From Vitrella brassicaformis (lineage: Eukaryota; Sar; Vitrellaceae): a DNA stretch of 64,000 nucleotides. The notes under the pieces are model-generated. The model saw only the letters and a program-made list of their open reading frames with translations, made no database searches and was not told the origin of the DNA. Made by a program: the position numbers and the translations under genes. Positions 47,432 to 59,830 of the stretch are shown here, piece after piece. Each line of letters opens with the position of its first letter. Within the stretch, counting starts at the first letter, position 1. The DNA is taken from NCBI GenBank assembly GCA_001179505.1, contig CDMY01000289.1, positions 62,441-126,440 of the forward strand. Direction: 5' to 3'.

Positions 47432-50052
47432 TTAGTCGACGAGGACGCTCATGGTCAGCTCGTGCCGCCCCCCATCCCCATCCCCACCGCCCCCCTCGTC
47501 CTCCCACCCCCTGGGCGAGTCGCTGTCCTCCTCACTCATACGCGGCGACACACTGCGGGACGGCAGCGGACTCGCTGAGAAGTAGTCGGGGTACACGTGA
47601 TGAGATGTGCCTGCACCGGACCGCACCAACACACCATGAGGGAGGGGGGGTGGGTGGGTGTGGGTGTACCGAGGTCGATGGACGACACGCTCGATGTCAC
47701 ATTGGCGATGTCCATCTCGAGCTCCTCCTTGCCGTTGTCCGCCTCCCCGCTGCTGGTGCTGGCCGCCGTCTTGCCGCTCTCACTCTGGCCGCGACACAGA
47801 CCGGCCGCCGGGGAGTCGCCCCCGCCCTCGCCCTCGCTGATCGTGGGTGCGGGGGAGGGCTGCCTGTTGGTGTTGGTGCAGATGGGGCTGTGCTGCAGGG
47901 CGATGGCGCGGTCACGGGATGATATCAGTGCCTGTGGTGAGATGGGAGAAGACACAGTGCTTGTCGTTGTGTTTGGGGGAGGGTGGAGGGTTGGTGTGTG
48001 TGCGTATGTACGTGGAGGAAGTTGAGCTTGGGTGTGGGGACTTGGAGGCACTGTGCAATCTGCACGACGGCCGTCACGATGGGGTCAACTTCGAGACGCT
48101 TGCCCGTGTCCAAATCCTGCCACGCAATGCAATGTAACCCATCCCATCCCATCCACACAGACTGGATGTGCGTGTTGATGCTGACCGGTGTCTGTGGCGA
48201 GGCATACCTGTCTCATGGACGGCTTGTGGTTCGGGTAGCAGTTGGCCAGCAGCTTCATCGTGTCGCCCACAGGGTCCCTGCCCAAATCAGTGCCTAAACC
48301 GCCCACACAAAGACACACACACCACAAACATGCAGCCGCCCCTCTCTCTCTCTCCGCGAACGGACCGTTTTTGTTGCACACACAGGCGACCTCGTGCATG
48401 ATATCCTGGATGATGGTGCGCGTCTCGTTCTCGGCACAGAGGTCGGGAATGGTGCGCTGGGTGAGCGAGGTGATGGGGTTCATCGTCACGTTGGCCAGCA
48501 CCTTCTTCCACACCGACACGCGGAGACGAGTCGTCAGCTCCACCGGCAGGCCCACCTTCATTGACACAGAAGAAACAGAAATGTCAATGCAATGCATGGG
48601 ATGTGTGTCAAGGTGGGCCTGCTCATCAAAACTTACAGACTGCATCAGGCTTCCCACGCTCATCAGCCGCTCGGACACTGACCACCACACACAATACACA
48701 TCACACACATGGATGCAGGAAGCCAGCCTCCCTCCCTCCCTCCCTCCGTCTCGTCGCTCACTGGTGTTGTCAGGCTCCCCCAGCACGATCTTGTAAGTCG
48801 TCCCGTGCACACGCACCCTCTCAGGGTCGGGGCAGCCAGCGGTGGTCTGCTGGTGGTCCATGTGGGTGTGGGTGTCTGTGTTGGTGTGTTGCGGCTCGTC
48901 GATGGCGACGGCCATCTGCAGGACGGCGCCGAGCACGTGCGGCAGCAGCACCGCGCTGATCCTGCCGTCGGGGTCACACGCAGGCACCTCATCGATGCGG
49001 CCGTCCAGGAAGTCACCGCCTGCAAACACACATACACACACACACACACACACACAGAGGGAGAGGCAGAGAATGAGTTGATGGTTGTTTGTCCGGTGAC
49101 AATGCGCCCACAAAGTATATATGACCTTTGCACGGGCCGACAGCGAGTGGCATACGCAGACGGCCGTACATGCAGAGTCATACGTACGTACGCACGAGCA
49201 CAGACACGTGGCAACGATCCGATCGACATTAACGCCCCTCCCCCTTTCCCCACCTCACAGAACGTGGCCGCACAGACGAGCCACGCACGTACACGCCCTC
49301 TCCCTCTCCCAGCCGTCGATGCACCCACCCACCTCTGTGCATGAGCCAGAATGGGATGCCGTTCTGAGCCGCCACGACGACCGTGTCGGGGCCGATGACC
49401 TCCTCCAGGTGGTGCAGACACTCGCGCACGTACTGGGCCTTGACGCATATCAGCAACAGATCCTGCGGACCGTCCGCACCTGAACGAACACACCAAACAC
49501 GGAGGGAGAGAGAGGGTCGTGTCTGAGGGTGGGATGGGTGGTGAATGCGCGTACCGATGTTGGGGTCGTCGAGTGGCATGATGGTGAGGGGGTGTGTCTT
49601 GCTGTTGTCCTCGCACGCCCCGCCCAGCTGCCACACTCGACCGTCACACGCCACCTCGCCACCATACTCTGACAGCCACACATATACCACATGACACAAC
49701 ATGGAGGAGGTCCAATGCCCTCCCCTCCCCTTCCCCCTGCATACCCACCCCCCCCCTCACCCTTGAGTTGCTGCACCTTCTCCCGCCGCGAGAGGATGGT
49801 CATCTTCACATTGGGATGATCGTTCAGGTAGGCCGCAAACACCAGCCCGACACTCCCGCCCCCCACCACCCCCACACGGATGCAGTCCTTGGCGAGCGGC
49901 CCGCGGACACTCGAGCCCGGCACGAACGATGTGTGCATGGATGGCGAGGGGGAGGCTGTTGTGCTGGAGGGGAGGGAGGGGGACGAGTGGGCAGAGGGGA
50001 GGGGGATCTTGACAGCGATGGCGGGGTGCTGGGGGCGGTGGGCACTCGCCAT
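47432..50052 (-). CDS. panE: 2-dehydropantoate 2-reductase with a C-terminal extension
   Basis: Reduces ketopantoate to pantoate with NADPH in the pathway to pantothenate and coenzyme A. From the ATG at 50052, an N-terminal Pro/Ser-rich extension of ~55 residues precedes the Rossmann motif IRVGVVGGGSVGLVFAAYLN. Then come DLLLICVKAQYVRECLHHLE, VVVAAQNGIPFWL and the second domain. The catalytic block KKVLANVTMNPITSLTQRTI keeps the family's Lys-(x3)-Asn-(x3)-Asn/Pro pattern. PSMRQDLDTGKRLEVDPIV keeps the Glu that binds pantoate. About ten exons. After PTPKLNFLH the protein continues ~145 residues, Ser/Pro/Gly-rich and acidic (SVSPRMSEEDSDSPRGWEDE), which known enzymes of ~300 residues lack. An insertion with a His/Thr run (HTNTDTHTHMDH) lies in the middle and may be an intron read as exon. 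Confidence 0.88.
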
Positions 50053-50436
50053 CTCGCTTGCTCGTGTGGATGGATGAATGAATTAGCAACAGACAGACAG
50101 AGGTATGCAGATACTGTACACAGCAGCAGGAGGGTAGAGAAAATGCCACCCGCCCTCTCGACCTGGCCTTCTGTATGAGAAGACGATTCGAGATATGTAT
50201 GTGGGATCACTCACTCACCGCAGCCGGAGAGTCAGACAGGCAGGCAGTCAGGCAGGCAGACAGACAGACACAGTCAGTCGCATGCACCAAGGTACGTATG
50301 TACGGGTGGTATGGAAGCAGACAAGACAGACAGCGTATAGACAGACAGCGTATAGACAGGCAGACAGCAAGTGCAGGTGGGTGTGAGGATGTGTGAGTGA
50401 GTGAGTCAGTATGTGTGTGTGTGTGTGTGTGGATGT

Positions 50437-50790
50437 TCAACAGTCGCAGATGATGATGTAGGTGCCGCGACGGATCAGCTCCCCCAGGACGACAGTCAGA
50501 TACATTCCGACACTCAGATCTGAGGGACCACAACAGACGCACACAAAACGAATGAACCGGTCGCACACATGTCAGGGCTCAGATCTGCTCAAAGTTGCGT
50601 CCAGCATGGCGGCTCACCTCCGTGTGGTGTCTGTCCTCTTGACAACGACGCTACAGAAATACAACAATAGGATTATGATCATCATCAGCGCATGAGGTGC
50701 CTTCGTTCGTTCTGCGTCGTACCTGCGAGGCTGCCACGGCCCACGAGAGGCTCAAAGTCCTCGGATCTTTCTCTGCCAAGCCTCCCTGAG
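50437..50790 (-). CDS. C-terminal exons of a small gene, 5' end unresolved
   Basis: Three exon pieces join in phase: 50723 to ~50790 (ERSEDFEPLVGRGSLA), 50618-50650 (SLSRGQTPHG) and 50437-50519 (DLSVGMYLTVVLGELIRRGT, YIIICDC, stop). The last resembles the final strand of Sm/LSm folds (LGE-x-x-x-RG-x-x-I-I-x-I), but the Sm1 motif that should precede it is not visible. A start codon was not found in the same frame. It is real coding or coincidence; phase agreement at both introns favours coding. Confidence 0.3.
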
Positions 50791-50991
50791 TGTCCCTGAG
50801 TGTGTGTGAGTCTTGCTATCCTCCACAGCCCGGCTCCACTCCCAGGCAAAAGGAGTCAATTGGAAGCGTTTCATACCTACCCTTAAGCCCCGCAGACCTG
50901 TGCTCCCCGAACCGCTGCTGCTTTGCCCTTGAGTCGGCCTCTCTCCCCCTGCGTACGCAGCAGACGTGTTTGAGTCGCAAGATCTGTCAAG

Positions 50992-51957
50992 ATGGGTTCA
51001 ACAGAGGAGATTCGCGGCGTGGTCATGATAGATCTCAACTCTTACACCAAGGGAGGCGACAAGGACGGCGCCAAGACCGAGGACTATCAAACACAGGTGG
51101 GTGCCCACACGCACAATGCGCACTGACTGTGCAACGCCGTGTGTGATTGTGATTGTGTTTGTGTGTGTGCCGTGTGTGTGGTCTGACAGATGGAGAAGTT
51201 CGGCTGGCGCGGTCCCCACATGGCGGCCGAGGCCTTCATGAAGTTCCGCGACACTTCCAAGGACATCGGCTCCACCTACTGGCTCAACGCCGGCTGTGGA
51301 GACGGTATCGAATCCGCCCACTTCAAACCACTCGGTCAGTCAACCACATAAACAAGACAGAGGGGCTGCATTCTGCCCCCCCCCCCACACACACACACCA
51401 CGCGCACGTGTGCGTGTCTGCAGGTGTGAAGAAGGCGGTCGGCCTCGACTACACGGCGGACATGCTGGACATGGCGGCCAAGCTCGGCTTCTACGAGAAG
51501 ACCATCCAGCACGACCTCAACAGCCCCCTCAGCTTCGTTGCTGACAGCACCTTCGACCTCGTCACGTGCCTGGGGGTGCTCACCTACATCAAGCCAGAGA
51601 GCGGCGTCCTCACAGAGTTCTGCCGAGTCACCAAACCTGGCGGGCTCATCATCATGACACACAGGGTGCGCTGCGTGAGTTCCTGCTCTCACAAACCAGG
51701 CAGATCCCCACGTGTCGCTTGTGCGTGTGTGTATGTGTGCGTGTCAGATTGACGTGTACGATGTTCACAACTGGAAGGCGCCCATCGCCGAGTGCGTGAC
51801 GTCAGGTTTGGTGGAGGAGCTGTCGGGTCCCGTGGTGGTCAAGACTGCGCCGACGGGCTACCTGCCCCTGCACCCCCAGTACAAGGACATCCTCTCGCAC
51901 TTCATCGTGTGGCGGAGGACCGACAAAGCCATCAAGACCAACGGAGAGGTCAACTGA
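50992..51957 (+). CDS. METTL27-like SAM-dependent methyltransferase
   Basis: Four exons of a class I methyltransferase. It starts MGSTEEIRGVVMIDLNSY, then FGWRGPHMAAEAFMKFRDTS. Motif I is STYWLNAGCGDGIESAHF. The next segment, KKAVGLDYTADMLDMAAKLG, gives the acidic residue that binds the AdoMet ribose. Motif IV is FDLVTCLGVLTYIKPESGVL and the post-motif block is TEFCRVTKPGGLIIMTHR. The last exon (DVYDVHNWKAPIAECV) ends at TGA 51957. The arrangement matches the Williams-Beuren region 27 / METTL27 group; the substrate is unknown. Length is about 225 residues, as in that family. It is divergent from the ketopantoate reductase gene, about 940 bp away. Confidence 0.85.
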
Positions 51958-53417
51958 CGCACACAACACACCGGCGGGCGGGCGTGAGGACGGATTCGTG
52001 TGTGTGATGGCTTGCACAGTGATCGATCATGGTGGCTGAGGTGCACTGGCTGCGATGGGTTCCATGGACTGGCCCGTGTGTGCCCATGTGAGCACAGACA
52101 GTTTTGTACCGGTCAGTGTGGCTAGCGCATAGAGAGATATTGCATGTCCTTGTGTGGGTGTGTTTGTGTGTGCGTGTGGTGGCTGCCTGTATAATGACGA
52201 TCATCTCGGTCGATGGTTTGGTGGACCGATAGACACATACATACATACATACATTCATACATAGACACGTGCAGACACACGTACACACATGCCGTATCCA
52301 GTTTTGCGTAGCCATGACGCCAACTGTCGAACACACGTGGGTAAAACCTTTCTCTCGTGCGGCGTCCTTCTTGAGCTTCGTTCTATACTCCAGTCTTGCC
52401 CATGACTGACTGCGTGGGATGGGGGGCTTCGTCACGATGTGCGTGGCTTTTTTGCCTGCTATCTGGCGGCCTCCTCACCCCGTTGTGCTGTGCTGTGGTG
52501 TGCTGTGGTGTGCTGTGGTGTGCTGTGGTGTGTATTGGTGGGCGGACGCTTCAAACCAAGCGTGTGTCGGATGCATAATGTGACATGTGGGTGATCTGTA
52601 CAATGCCCATTTCATTTGCATGGAGTGCATTGGACGAACTTGAGACACCATGTATGAGTCAACGCATATTGATGTCAAACCAACTTCAATGGAGACATCA
52701 AACAGCTGATGTCAAATGTCTGACGAACAATCAATCACAGACGTCAAATATAAAATGTGGGCAACGATGTGGGGGTGTCGGCCGAAGAACCCTTCCCCCC
52801 TCGCCCTCCTCACTTTCGCCGTCGGCGGATGCAATCGGTCTGCACGCACACGCCGGAGAAAGGCACACAAATATCCATCACAGACGATGTCCAGGGCCTG
52901 TGCTGACGCACACGCACACGCACCCATTAACGACATGTACTGTACCCACATGGGTGGACTTCCACGCCAGGATGGATGCCCGCACTTTATGTATCGCATC
53001 AGCATGGGAGAGAGAAGTGTACACGAGGGTAGTGGGCCACAGGACCGTCACGCACTTCTTAAAACCTCCTCCCTCCCTCCCCTCCTCCCATCACGCACAT
53101 GGCATCAGATTCGTCTCACGCAGCATAAGTCTGACTGCATAGGTGTGTGGGTGTGTGGGTGTGTGGGTGTGTGGGAGAGAACGACATCCATCATGTGTGG
53201 ACACACCCGCATGTGTGCATGGCCGCATGGCACGCATCAACAAATCGGCAGCAAGTGTTCCCCTGCCCTCTCCCCCTCTCCCCCGCATCCATCCCGCTAA
53301 GCTAGGCTATCGGCAGCACACCTTCTTGGGGACCATGCCAGCTGCATGCAGCGACAACAACCGCACGTCCATGAACCGCTCGGCACCAGATGGCAACAGC
53401 TCCGGCCATGGATGCAA
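51958..53417. other. Intergenic stretch
   Basis: No exon found. It contains a GTGTGCTGTG repeat (52490-52530), an ACAT run (52238-52262) and a TGTGGGTG run (53140-53172). Confidence 0.45.
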
Positions 53418-54359
53418 CTATCCCAAGGTGGAATAGGACAACCATCCAAATATGTAATGTCGCCTTTTCTCCGCGTCTGTCATGTCGGCCACGCTCTCCT
53501 CTGCATTGAGAGCGAAAAAGATGATGCAGATGATGGCGAGCATTACACGCGCGAACAGTGTGGCCCCTCTGGCGCATTCGTTCACAGCCTACACACACGC
53601 GGACACACAGACAGAGGGGAAAGGAGAGCGGCACAGGGTCATGATGAGGAATGAACGGCGGATGCACTCACTTACAGGTACTGGCCACACGTCTCGCACT
53701 TCTGCAGGGACCGCACATATACATCACACACCACCGTGCTCATGAGAACGAGGAGAAAGAGACAGCACATGCACTAGTGGATACCTTGGTGACCTTGGTA
53801 GTGATGTCTTCCTGGTCCTCCTGGTCCTGCTGGTCCTGCGGCACCTCCGGCAGCTCTCGGTCTTCCTCCTCTTCATCGACAGCGGCATTTGAGAGCTGCT
53901 CCAGCTCCTCTCCAGCCGCCTCAGGCTGCATACAACCAGACCAAATGAAGGCATCCGCGTCGTTCATCACTCATGTTGCTGTTTGGTGTATTTTTGCCTC
54001 TTCATTGAGTTGCTCGTCTTCTTCGATGGTTGGCACGGCCGGCCGCCACTGTCTCTGAACACCATCAAGGAGCGACGTATGTGTCTGAGTGACATGACAC
54101 GCTACAATACATACCTCGGTCCGTCGCTTGCTGGGCGACGACGCCAACGCGTCCTGCATACACACATGCACACACACATGCGTCCCTTGTTCATGGCCCT
54201 GCCTCCCGTCCTTTGCTCCTTCATGGCTTCTTGGATGTGCGCGCTGCAATCGAAGGGATACATAGCGGCACAGACAGACAATGCCGTGTTGATGATGCAT
54301 GTAAGAAGGTTGGCAGCTCTTACTGACTTGCGGGGCCCTTGGCCCGTAGCCTTGGGCAT
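53418..54359 (-). CDS. Acidic protein with a C-terminal membrane helix
   Basis: Six exons in phase from ATG 54359: MPKATGQGPRKS, RAHPRSHEGAKDGRQGHEQG, DALASSPSKRRTE, QWRPAVPTIEEDEQLNEE, PEAAGEELEQLSNAAVDEEE and onward to EDITTKVTK. The final exons read KCETCGQYL and GATLFARVMLAIICIIFFAL, then YIFGWLSYSTLG. The N-terminus is basic, the middle strongly acidic, and one membrane helix lies near the end, so a tail-anchored type is likely. One intron (after QLNEE) appears to use a GC donor (GAG|GCAAAA); without it the frame would stop 10 codons later. No family recognised. Confidence 0.55.
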
Positions 54360-54402
54360 CAGGCGTTGCCAACCTTCTCAATCAGCGGCATCCTCCACCT
54401 GT

Positions 54403-56380
54403 CTACAATTTGGCAATACCAAAAATGTAGACAACGATTTCGCCCCCCACTGCCTGCAGACGGACAAGTATCTCAGTACTGTACATGTCTCTGTCTGGTA
54501 TGAGGTTGTCCCACAGCACGTTGTTGTAGATGGGTCGGGGGATGAGCAGCGGCAGGGTGTAGAAGAGCATGTAGGCCGTGGCGCATCCGTTGACGCGATT
54601 GTCCAGCTTGTCGACGTCGAATTTGCTCACCACGGCGGTGAGCCAGCATCTGACCACACACAAAGGTGCCTCACCTTCTGTGCCAGAACCGCACGTCCAC
54701 GCAAACGCTTCTTACCATGTGGCAGTGTGCGTGGGGTGCGGGTGCTGATGGGGAGCGGCCCCAGCGCGCGGACCTGATGTAACGAATGGACAACACACAC
54801 ACACACACACACTCTCTCTCTCCATGGCTTGGCTGTCTATGGACGAGTCCATGTACCTTGGCGAGATACGTGGCCTGGATCTGGTGCATGTTTTTGGTGT
54901 ACTTCGCCTGGCTCTCGGCCATCTTGAACGCTATGGCCGACTGCTTGTCTGTGCCGACCCAGACAGCCTCAGCGTGTACCCATGCACCATCCATGTGAAC
55001 GCATACATGCATCTTACCTTCAACATGGTGGCAAACGGCGAGTGGCGTGGGTGCCGGCCACGCACTCAACACCGGCACAGGGGCAATCTACCGAACGGGA
55101 GTGACGTGTGTGCAAGACAACACATGCACTATTGCATACCTTGTTGGTGGGTGTCGTAATCTTGGTCTGTTGGTGCTGCTTGGTGTCGACTTGCAGCGAT
55201 CCCTGCGCGCGCACACACACACACACACATGAAGGAGGACCACGAGAGCTTCAGTGGGTGTGCGGGTCTTCAGTGGGTGACACACCTGACTAGTGAGGAG
55301 AGACGGATCCAACTTCTGGATGTCGATGTCCAATGACCTCGAACGCTGTCAAGACACCAAAACGAGGTTTATTGGCCAGCAGATGCGTGGGCGTCTTCTC
55401 GAGCACTTCATTGACCCACCTGGCTGACGAACAGAGATGATCCCGACCGCTGGTTGTCCATATCAAACGACCTAGAGCGCTGCAATGCAACCAACACACA
55501 CATTCAGTGCAGTGCAGTGCGTGCGGCTTTTGCCTTTCATCTTTCTTTGGTGAACACACCTGAGGGCCGACAGTGGTGGCTTGTGAGAACTGCAATGCGA
55601 AGGCCGCACACAGATACATCCACACACATGCAGACAGAAACATGATCATCCGGAACGTCAGCGTCTCTGTCTGTCGGCCAGTTTGCTTACGCGGCGCGCC
55701 TCGGCCGTGCCGTGAAGTATCTTCTTGGGCTCGCCACCGTCGTCCTCGTACGATGCCTGCTCCTGCATAGACACACACCACGACACACATGGGAGGGCCT
55801 CACGCGTGTGGATGAGAAGAGAGAGAGAGATGCCACACACACTCGTGGGTACCTGGATTGTCGGCTGCTGCTGCTGCTCCTCGGTCTCGGTCAGACGGAT
55901 GGTCACGAACTGCTGGTACTGGCGAGCTGCACAGTGCCAAACAGCAGAGACCGCACACATTCATGTGTGCCTGTGTGTGTGTGTGTGTGTGTATGCGCGT
56001 ACCCACGGCCGCCTCTTGGATGGCCGTCGCCATTGCCCTGGCCTTGGTGCAAGCGTCGGCCGCGTTGCCGTAGATGACCGCCAACGTCTTCTTCGGCATC
56101 TCTCGCCACACTGCACACGTGAATCACACGCACAACACGTCACCTCTCACTCGTGTGTGTGTGTCTGTATGTGTCGGTGTGTAGACATGCGTACGGATGT
56201 CTCGCTCCATGAGCGCCCTCCTCCCGGCTGCATCCATCCATCGAAAGCAGGACAAACAGACAGACAGGGGCCATCTAATGGTTTGTACGCGACATGTGTG
56301 CCCGGATGCCTTACTTGCTGTCCATTCGTCTGCTCACTTCCACTCCTACTGCTGCCGAGCTCAACTGTCGGCGTCTCCAT
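54403..56380 (-). CDS. Multi-short-exon protein, downstream tandem paralogue
   Basis: Short exons, mostly phase 0 or 1: MERDI, LWREMPKKTLAVIYGNAADA and TKARAMATAIQEAAV, RQYQQFVTIRLTETEEQ, EQASYEDDGGEPKKILHGTA, FSQATTVGPQ, RSRSFDMDNQRSGSSLFVSQ, RSRSLDIDIQKLDPSLLTSQ, GSLQVDTKQHQQTKITTPTN, IAPVPVLSAWPAPTPLAV, DKQSAIAFKMAESQAKYTKN, then VRALGPLPISTRTPRTLPH. A last exon contains a hydrophobic stretch, GCATAYMLFYTLPLLIPRPI, and ends GGEIVVYIFGIAKL at 54403. The two adjacent RSRS exons are clearly duplicates. The N-terminus (MERDI, or METPTVELGSSRSGSEQ at 56380) and the join to the last exon are unresolved. Function unknown. Confidence 0.5.
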
Positions 56381-56389
56381 TGCACGCCG

Positions 56390-59300
56390 GCGCGTTCAGG
56401 AGGTGCGTGAGGGTCGAAAGAAGATGCCGATGAATATAAAATGTAGGCAACGATCTTGTGACCCCGACTCCCTGCAGAGTCAGATGCAGACGGACAACTA
56501 TCTCGATACGTACCAAGAACATGTTACTCACATTGGAGAAAGCCCCTCTCGCCTCTCTGAGCCCGTGTGATGAGTTACCAGCCCTCCTGGCTGCGGCGCC
56601 CGTCACTTCTGGCCTACTGGTGCTGTGTGGGGTGCTCCTCACCTGTGTGGTGGTCCCTGGACGCGTCGTCGAGTGTTTTTTCGACGTCTGGGAGAGAGTG
56701 GGATCCGGAGAGGAACGTTGGGAACAATGGTTTGCCCGAATGCACCCGATGGGTGCGAAAAAACAAAAGAAAGGGGCGAAAAACAACAGAAAGGAGCCAA
56801 AAGCCGAAGATGGGTTCGCAGACCTGACCAGGCCAACACACATAACGCACACACAGACGACCGTCAGACGTCAGCAGACGCATGAGTGAATTGAATGTGC
56901 TGATGGATGGGATGAATACCCGCCTCTTCGTCGAACTTGGCCGGCCGCTCCGCCAGCAACGCTGCCGTCACCTGTGAAAGGAACCGACGCACAAACAAAG
57001 GAACACCAACCATGTGCGCAGACCACTGCATGTCATTGTGTCGTCATGCGTCCGGCCTCCAAGCGCTGTCTACGTCTCGCCGCCTTCTCTGCGTGCAGAA
57101 GAACACGAGCAGCAGACACAATGCATCACATGTAGAAGGGTCGTTGTGTGTCTACTTGTACCCTTGTCGAGTTCCATCTCCCTCTTGAAAGTGTCGACGA
57201 TGATGCCCTGCAGCACGGCTACATACCCTGTACACGGAGGGCGAGAGCGGGCAAGGCAGCATTCACGACACACTGAATGGTGAGCACTGTCCTGACTGAC
57301 GCCACTGACCCTTCCAGCTGTGGTCCATGACACAGACACATGCATACGCAAATGTCTGTCTATGCGCCGCAGCAGATTTGGCGGCCTGCACACGCACAGG
57401 CAACGACAGAGGTCATTGCGAGATGGGTGTGGCACCTGTATGCGTGCATGTATGAGTGAGTGCAAGTTACAGGTGGGGATCTTGTAGGTCTCCGGCGGCG
57501 ACAGCTGACCAAACGGGAGAGAGAGGCAGGTGAGTGTGCGTCACACATTGTGCAGAGGTCAATGGGGTCTGCTCACTGACCACGGCAGGGTAGGTGATCG
57601 TGGTCCTAGACATCTGGCGCAGGAACTGACGGGACAAAAGGAAGCACATGCATACATTCGTCGTGTGACAAGTGTGCGTGTGCTTACTGGGGCCTTGCAC
57701 ACGTCGGGCATCGTTGTGACCTTGACGAGCCGCGGAGCCAGACACTGAACACAGAACAGCGAGAGGGCGTGTGTGTATGCACCACTCACCCACCCACCCA
57801 ATCAATTGTGTTAACTAACGCTTAGTCCGCTCACCACTGGCGGATACACGACGTAGCCAACTGTCCTTCTAAACACCCTCTGACACACAACAAGAAGGAA
57901 ATGCATGCACACATGCATCCTGCGTGTGTGTGTGTGTGTGACCACTGACAGCCCGCTCACCACGTGGGCCGTGGGCTCGTGCAGCTGCGTCACCTTCTGG
58001 GCCACCTCATGCGTCACCTGGCGGCAGCACAGGACACATGTATCCATGAACAGGAAACACGCATCCTCACGGGTATGTACCTGGGTGCTACTTGTGTCGT
58101 GGACCACTGCCGACTTGACCAGTGCCGACTGGATGATGGCCTCGACGGCAGCCTTGGCGGTCTCAATGGCAGAAGCTGCACACAGACAGATCCAAGCACG
58201 AACAAAGAGGGCATCGATGCACTCGTATGCACACTGTGGTCATGCCTGCATACCCTTCGCAGTGATGCTTCAACCGCCGCCGCGACAACGGTCTTGGCCG
58301 TCTCGATGGCCGCTGCACGCAGGAAAAGACAACAGATCAACCCATTACATGTTGGATGAATGGATGCACTGTATATATGTGTATGCAATGCGCGACTCAG
58401 GCATACCAGCACGATAGACCGCCTCCAGTGCCTTCAGGATCGCTAAGTCGACCAGCGCCTTGGCCTCTGCCAAGAATGCATCAACAGCAGGGAGGGAGGA
58501 ACCACACGTATGTATGTATCGATGCAGCACCCTTTGCGGCTTCCTGCGTCTCAATGCACACGTACGTACCATGCTGGCGCTCTGTCTCCAGCTGGTGTTG
58601 GTCCTCAGTGTCGACATGGCGGAACGACACCTGCTGCCGACACATTGACTTACACAGGGAGCGAGAAGCATGGATGTGTGCATGGGATGTGACGCCACGA
58701 GCACCACCGCCACAAGTGCATCGCATACCTTTCCGACGACGTCCTGCTGGTGGTGGTGGTGGTGGTGGGTGGGGTCGAGTGACGCTGCAGACGACGCACA
58801 CCAGCACACAGACAGAAATGAGGTTGGTTGCCGCCAAGAGACGAGTGTGGGCCGTCGACGCACCTGGCTAGAGAAGGAGGTCTGGTGGTGGTTGAACGAC
58901 TCGGCAGACCCCTGCAACGCAACGCACAGAGAGCAAGTCAGTCAAGGCACGTCAGCCAGCCGATTGCCTCTCTTTGTCCCTCGTCGATGCTCGCGTACCT
59001 GCGGGGCTATCGTGCTGGCCTTGGACCCCTGAACACGCAGGAATACACAGACCAGACACACGCATACACAACACAAGGCAACAAGTGCCACGGGTGTGTG
59101 TGTTGGCTGCCTGCTCTCTTCTCTTGTTCTTACGCGTCTGCCGTCTGCGGGCTTCCTGTTGTCCTTGTTGGTGTCCGTCGAAGTGTTGTCCCTCTCAACC
59201 GCTGCTGCACACAAGGCCACAGCAGATATGTAGTGAGTCAGACAATCTCAAGTAAGGTGTGTGTGTGTGCTTCCAAAGGCGTGGATACCCGCGTCACTCT

Positions 59301-59830
59301 CGCTGGCGTCTGCGATGGCCGCTGCTATGGAAGCTGCACACATTCCGACAGCAGGCAGAGACGACACATCGGGTGAATGTCTGTATGTCTGTAAGTCTAT
59401 GTGTGTGTTCATCAGATCTTCCTTGCACACCGGTGTGGATGCCTTGCAACCACAGGACGAAGCCGAGGAACCATCGCACGGGGCCGCCGCTCGTCGCCTT
59501 CCTGAACTCGTCGAGCACCGTAGCCGCTGCATACATACAATCCAACAGCAGACAGTGACAACCAGACACACGGCCTCATCGATCCACCACCCCCCTTGTA
59601 TTCATGTGATCATGCACCAAGTGTACGTACCCTCTGTCGCCGTCAGGACGTCCTGCACAAATCACACACGCAGAGACACCAGACAACACGCAATGGACAG
59701 CCACTGGCAGATCCATCCCTTGAAATGGACCCCTCGCCGCCCTCTCTGCCCAGCCTGCCATTCTGCCTTCTCTCTGCCCCTCAACACGCCTCTCACGCCC
59801 GTGTGACCACCTGCATTCTTGGCTGCCTGG
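56390..59830 (-). CDS. Multi-short-exon Ala-rich protein, upstream tandem paralogue
   Basis: A chain of exons as short as 30 nt: DVLTATE, ATVLDEFRKATSGGPVRWFL, SIAAAIADASESDA, AVERDNTSTDTNKDNRKPAD, GSKASTIAPQ (59006-59032), GSAESFNHHQTSFSSQ and a variable His/Thr-rich exon. Then come AKALVDLAILKALEAVYRA, AIETAKTVVAAAVEASL, SAIETAKAAVEAIIQSALVK, VTHEVAQKVTQLHEPTAHV, RVFRRTVGYVVYPPV, CLAPRLVKVTTMPDVCKAP, FLRQMSRTTITYPAV, LSPPETYKIPT, AAKSAAAHRQTFAYACVCV and YVAVLQGIIVDTFKREMELD. GRRGSKASTIAPQ parallels ARRFSQATTVGPQ of the neighbouring gene. The repeated IETAK exons and the 'xYPxV' exons point to internal exon duplication. Both ends of the gene and a few phases are uncertain. No family identified. 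Confidence 0.5.
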
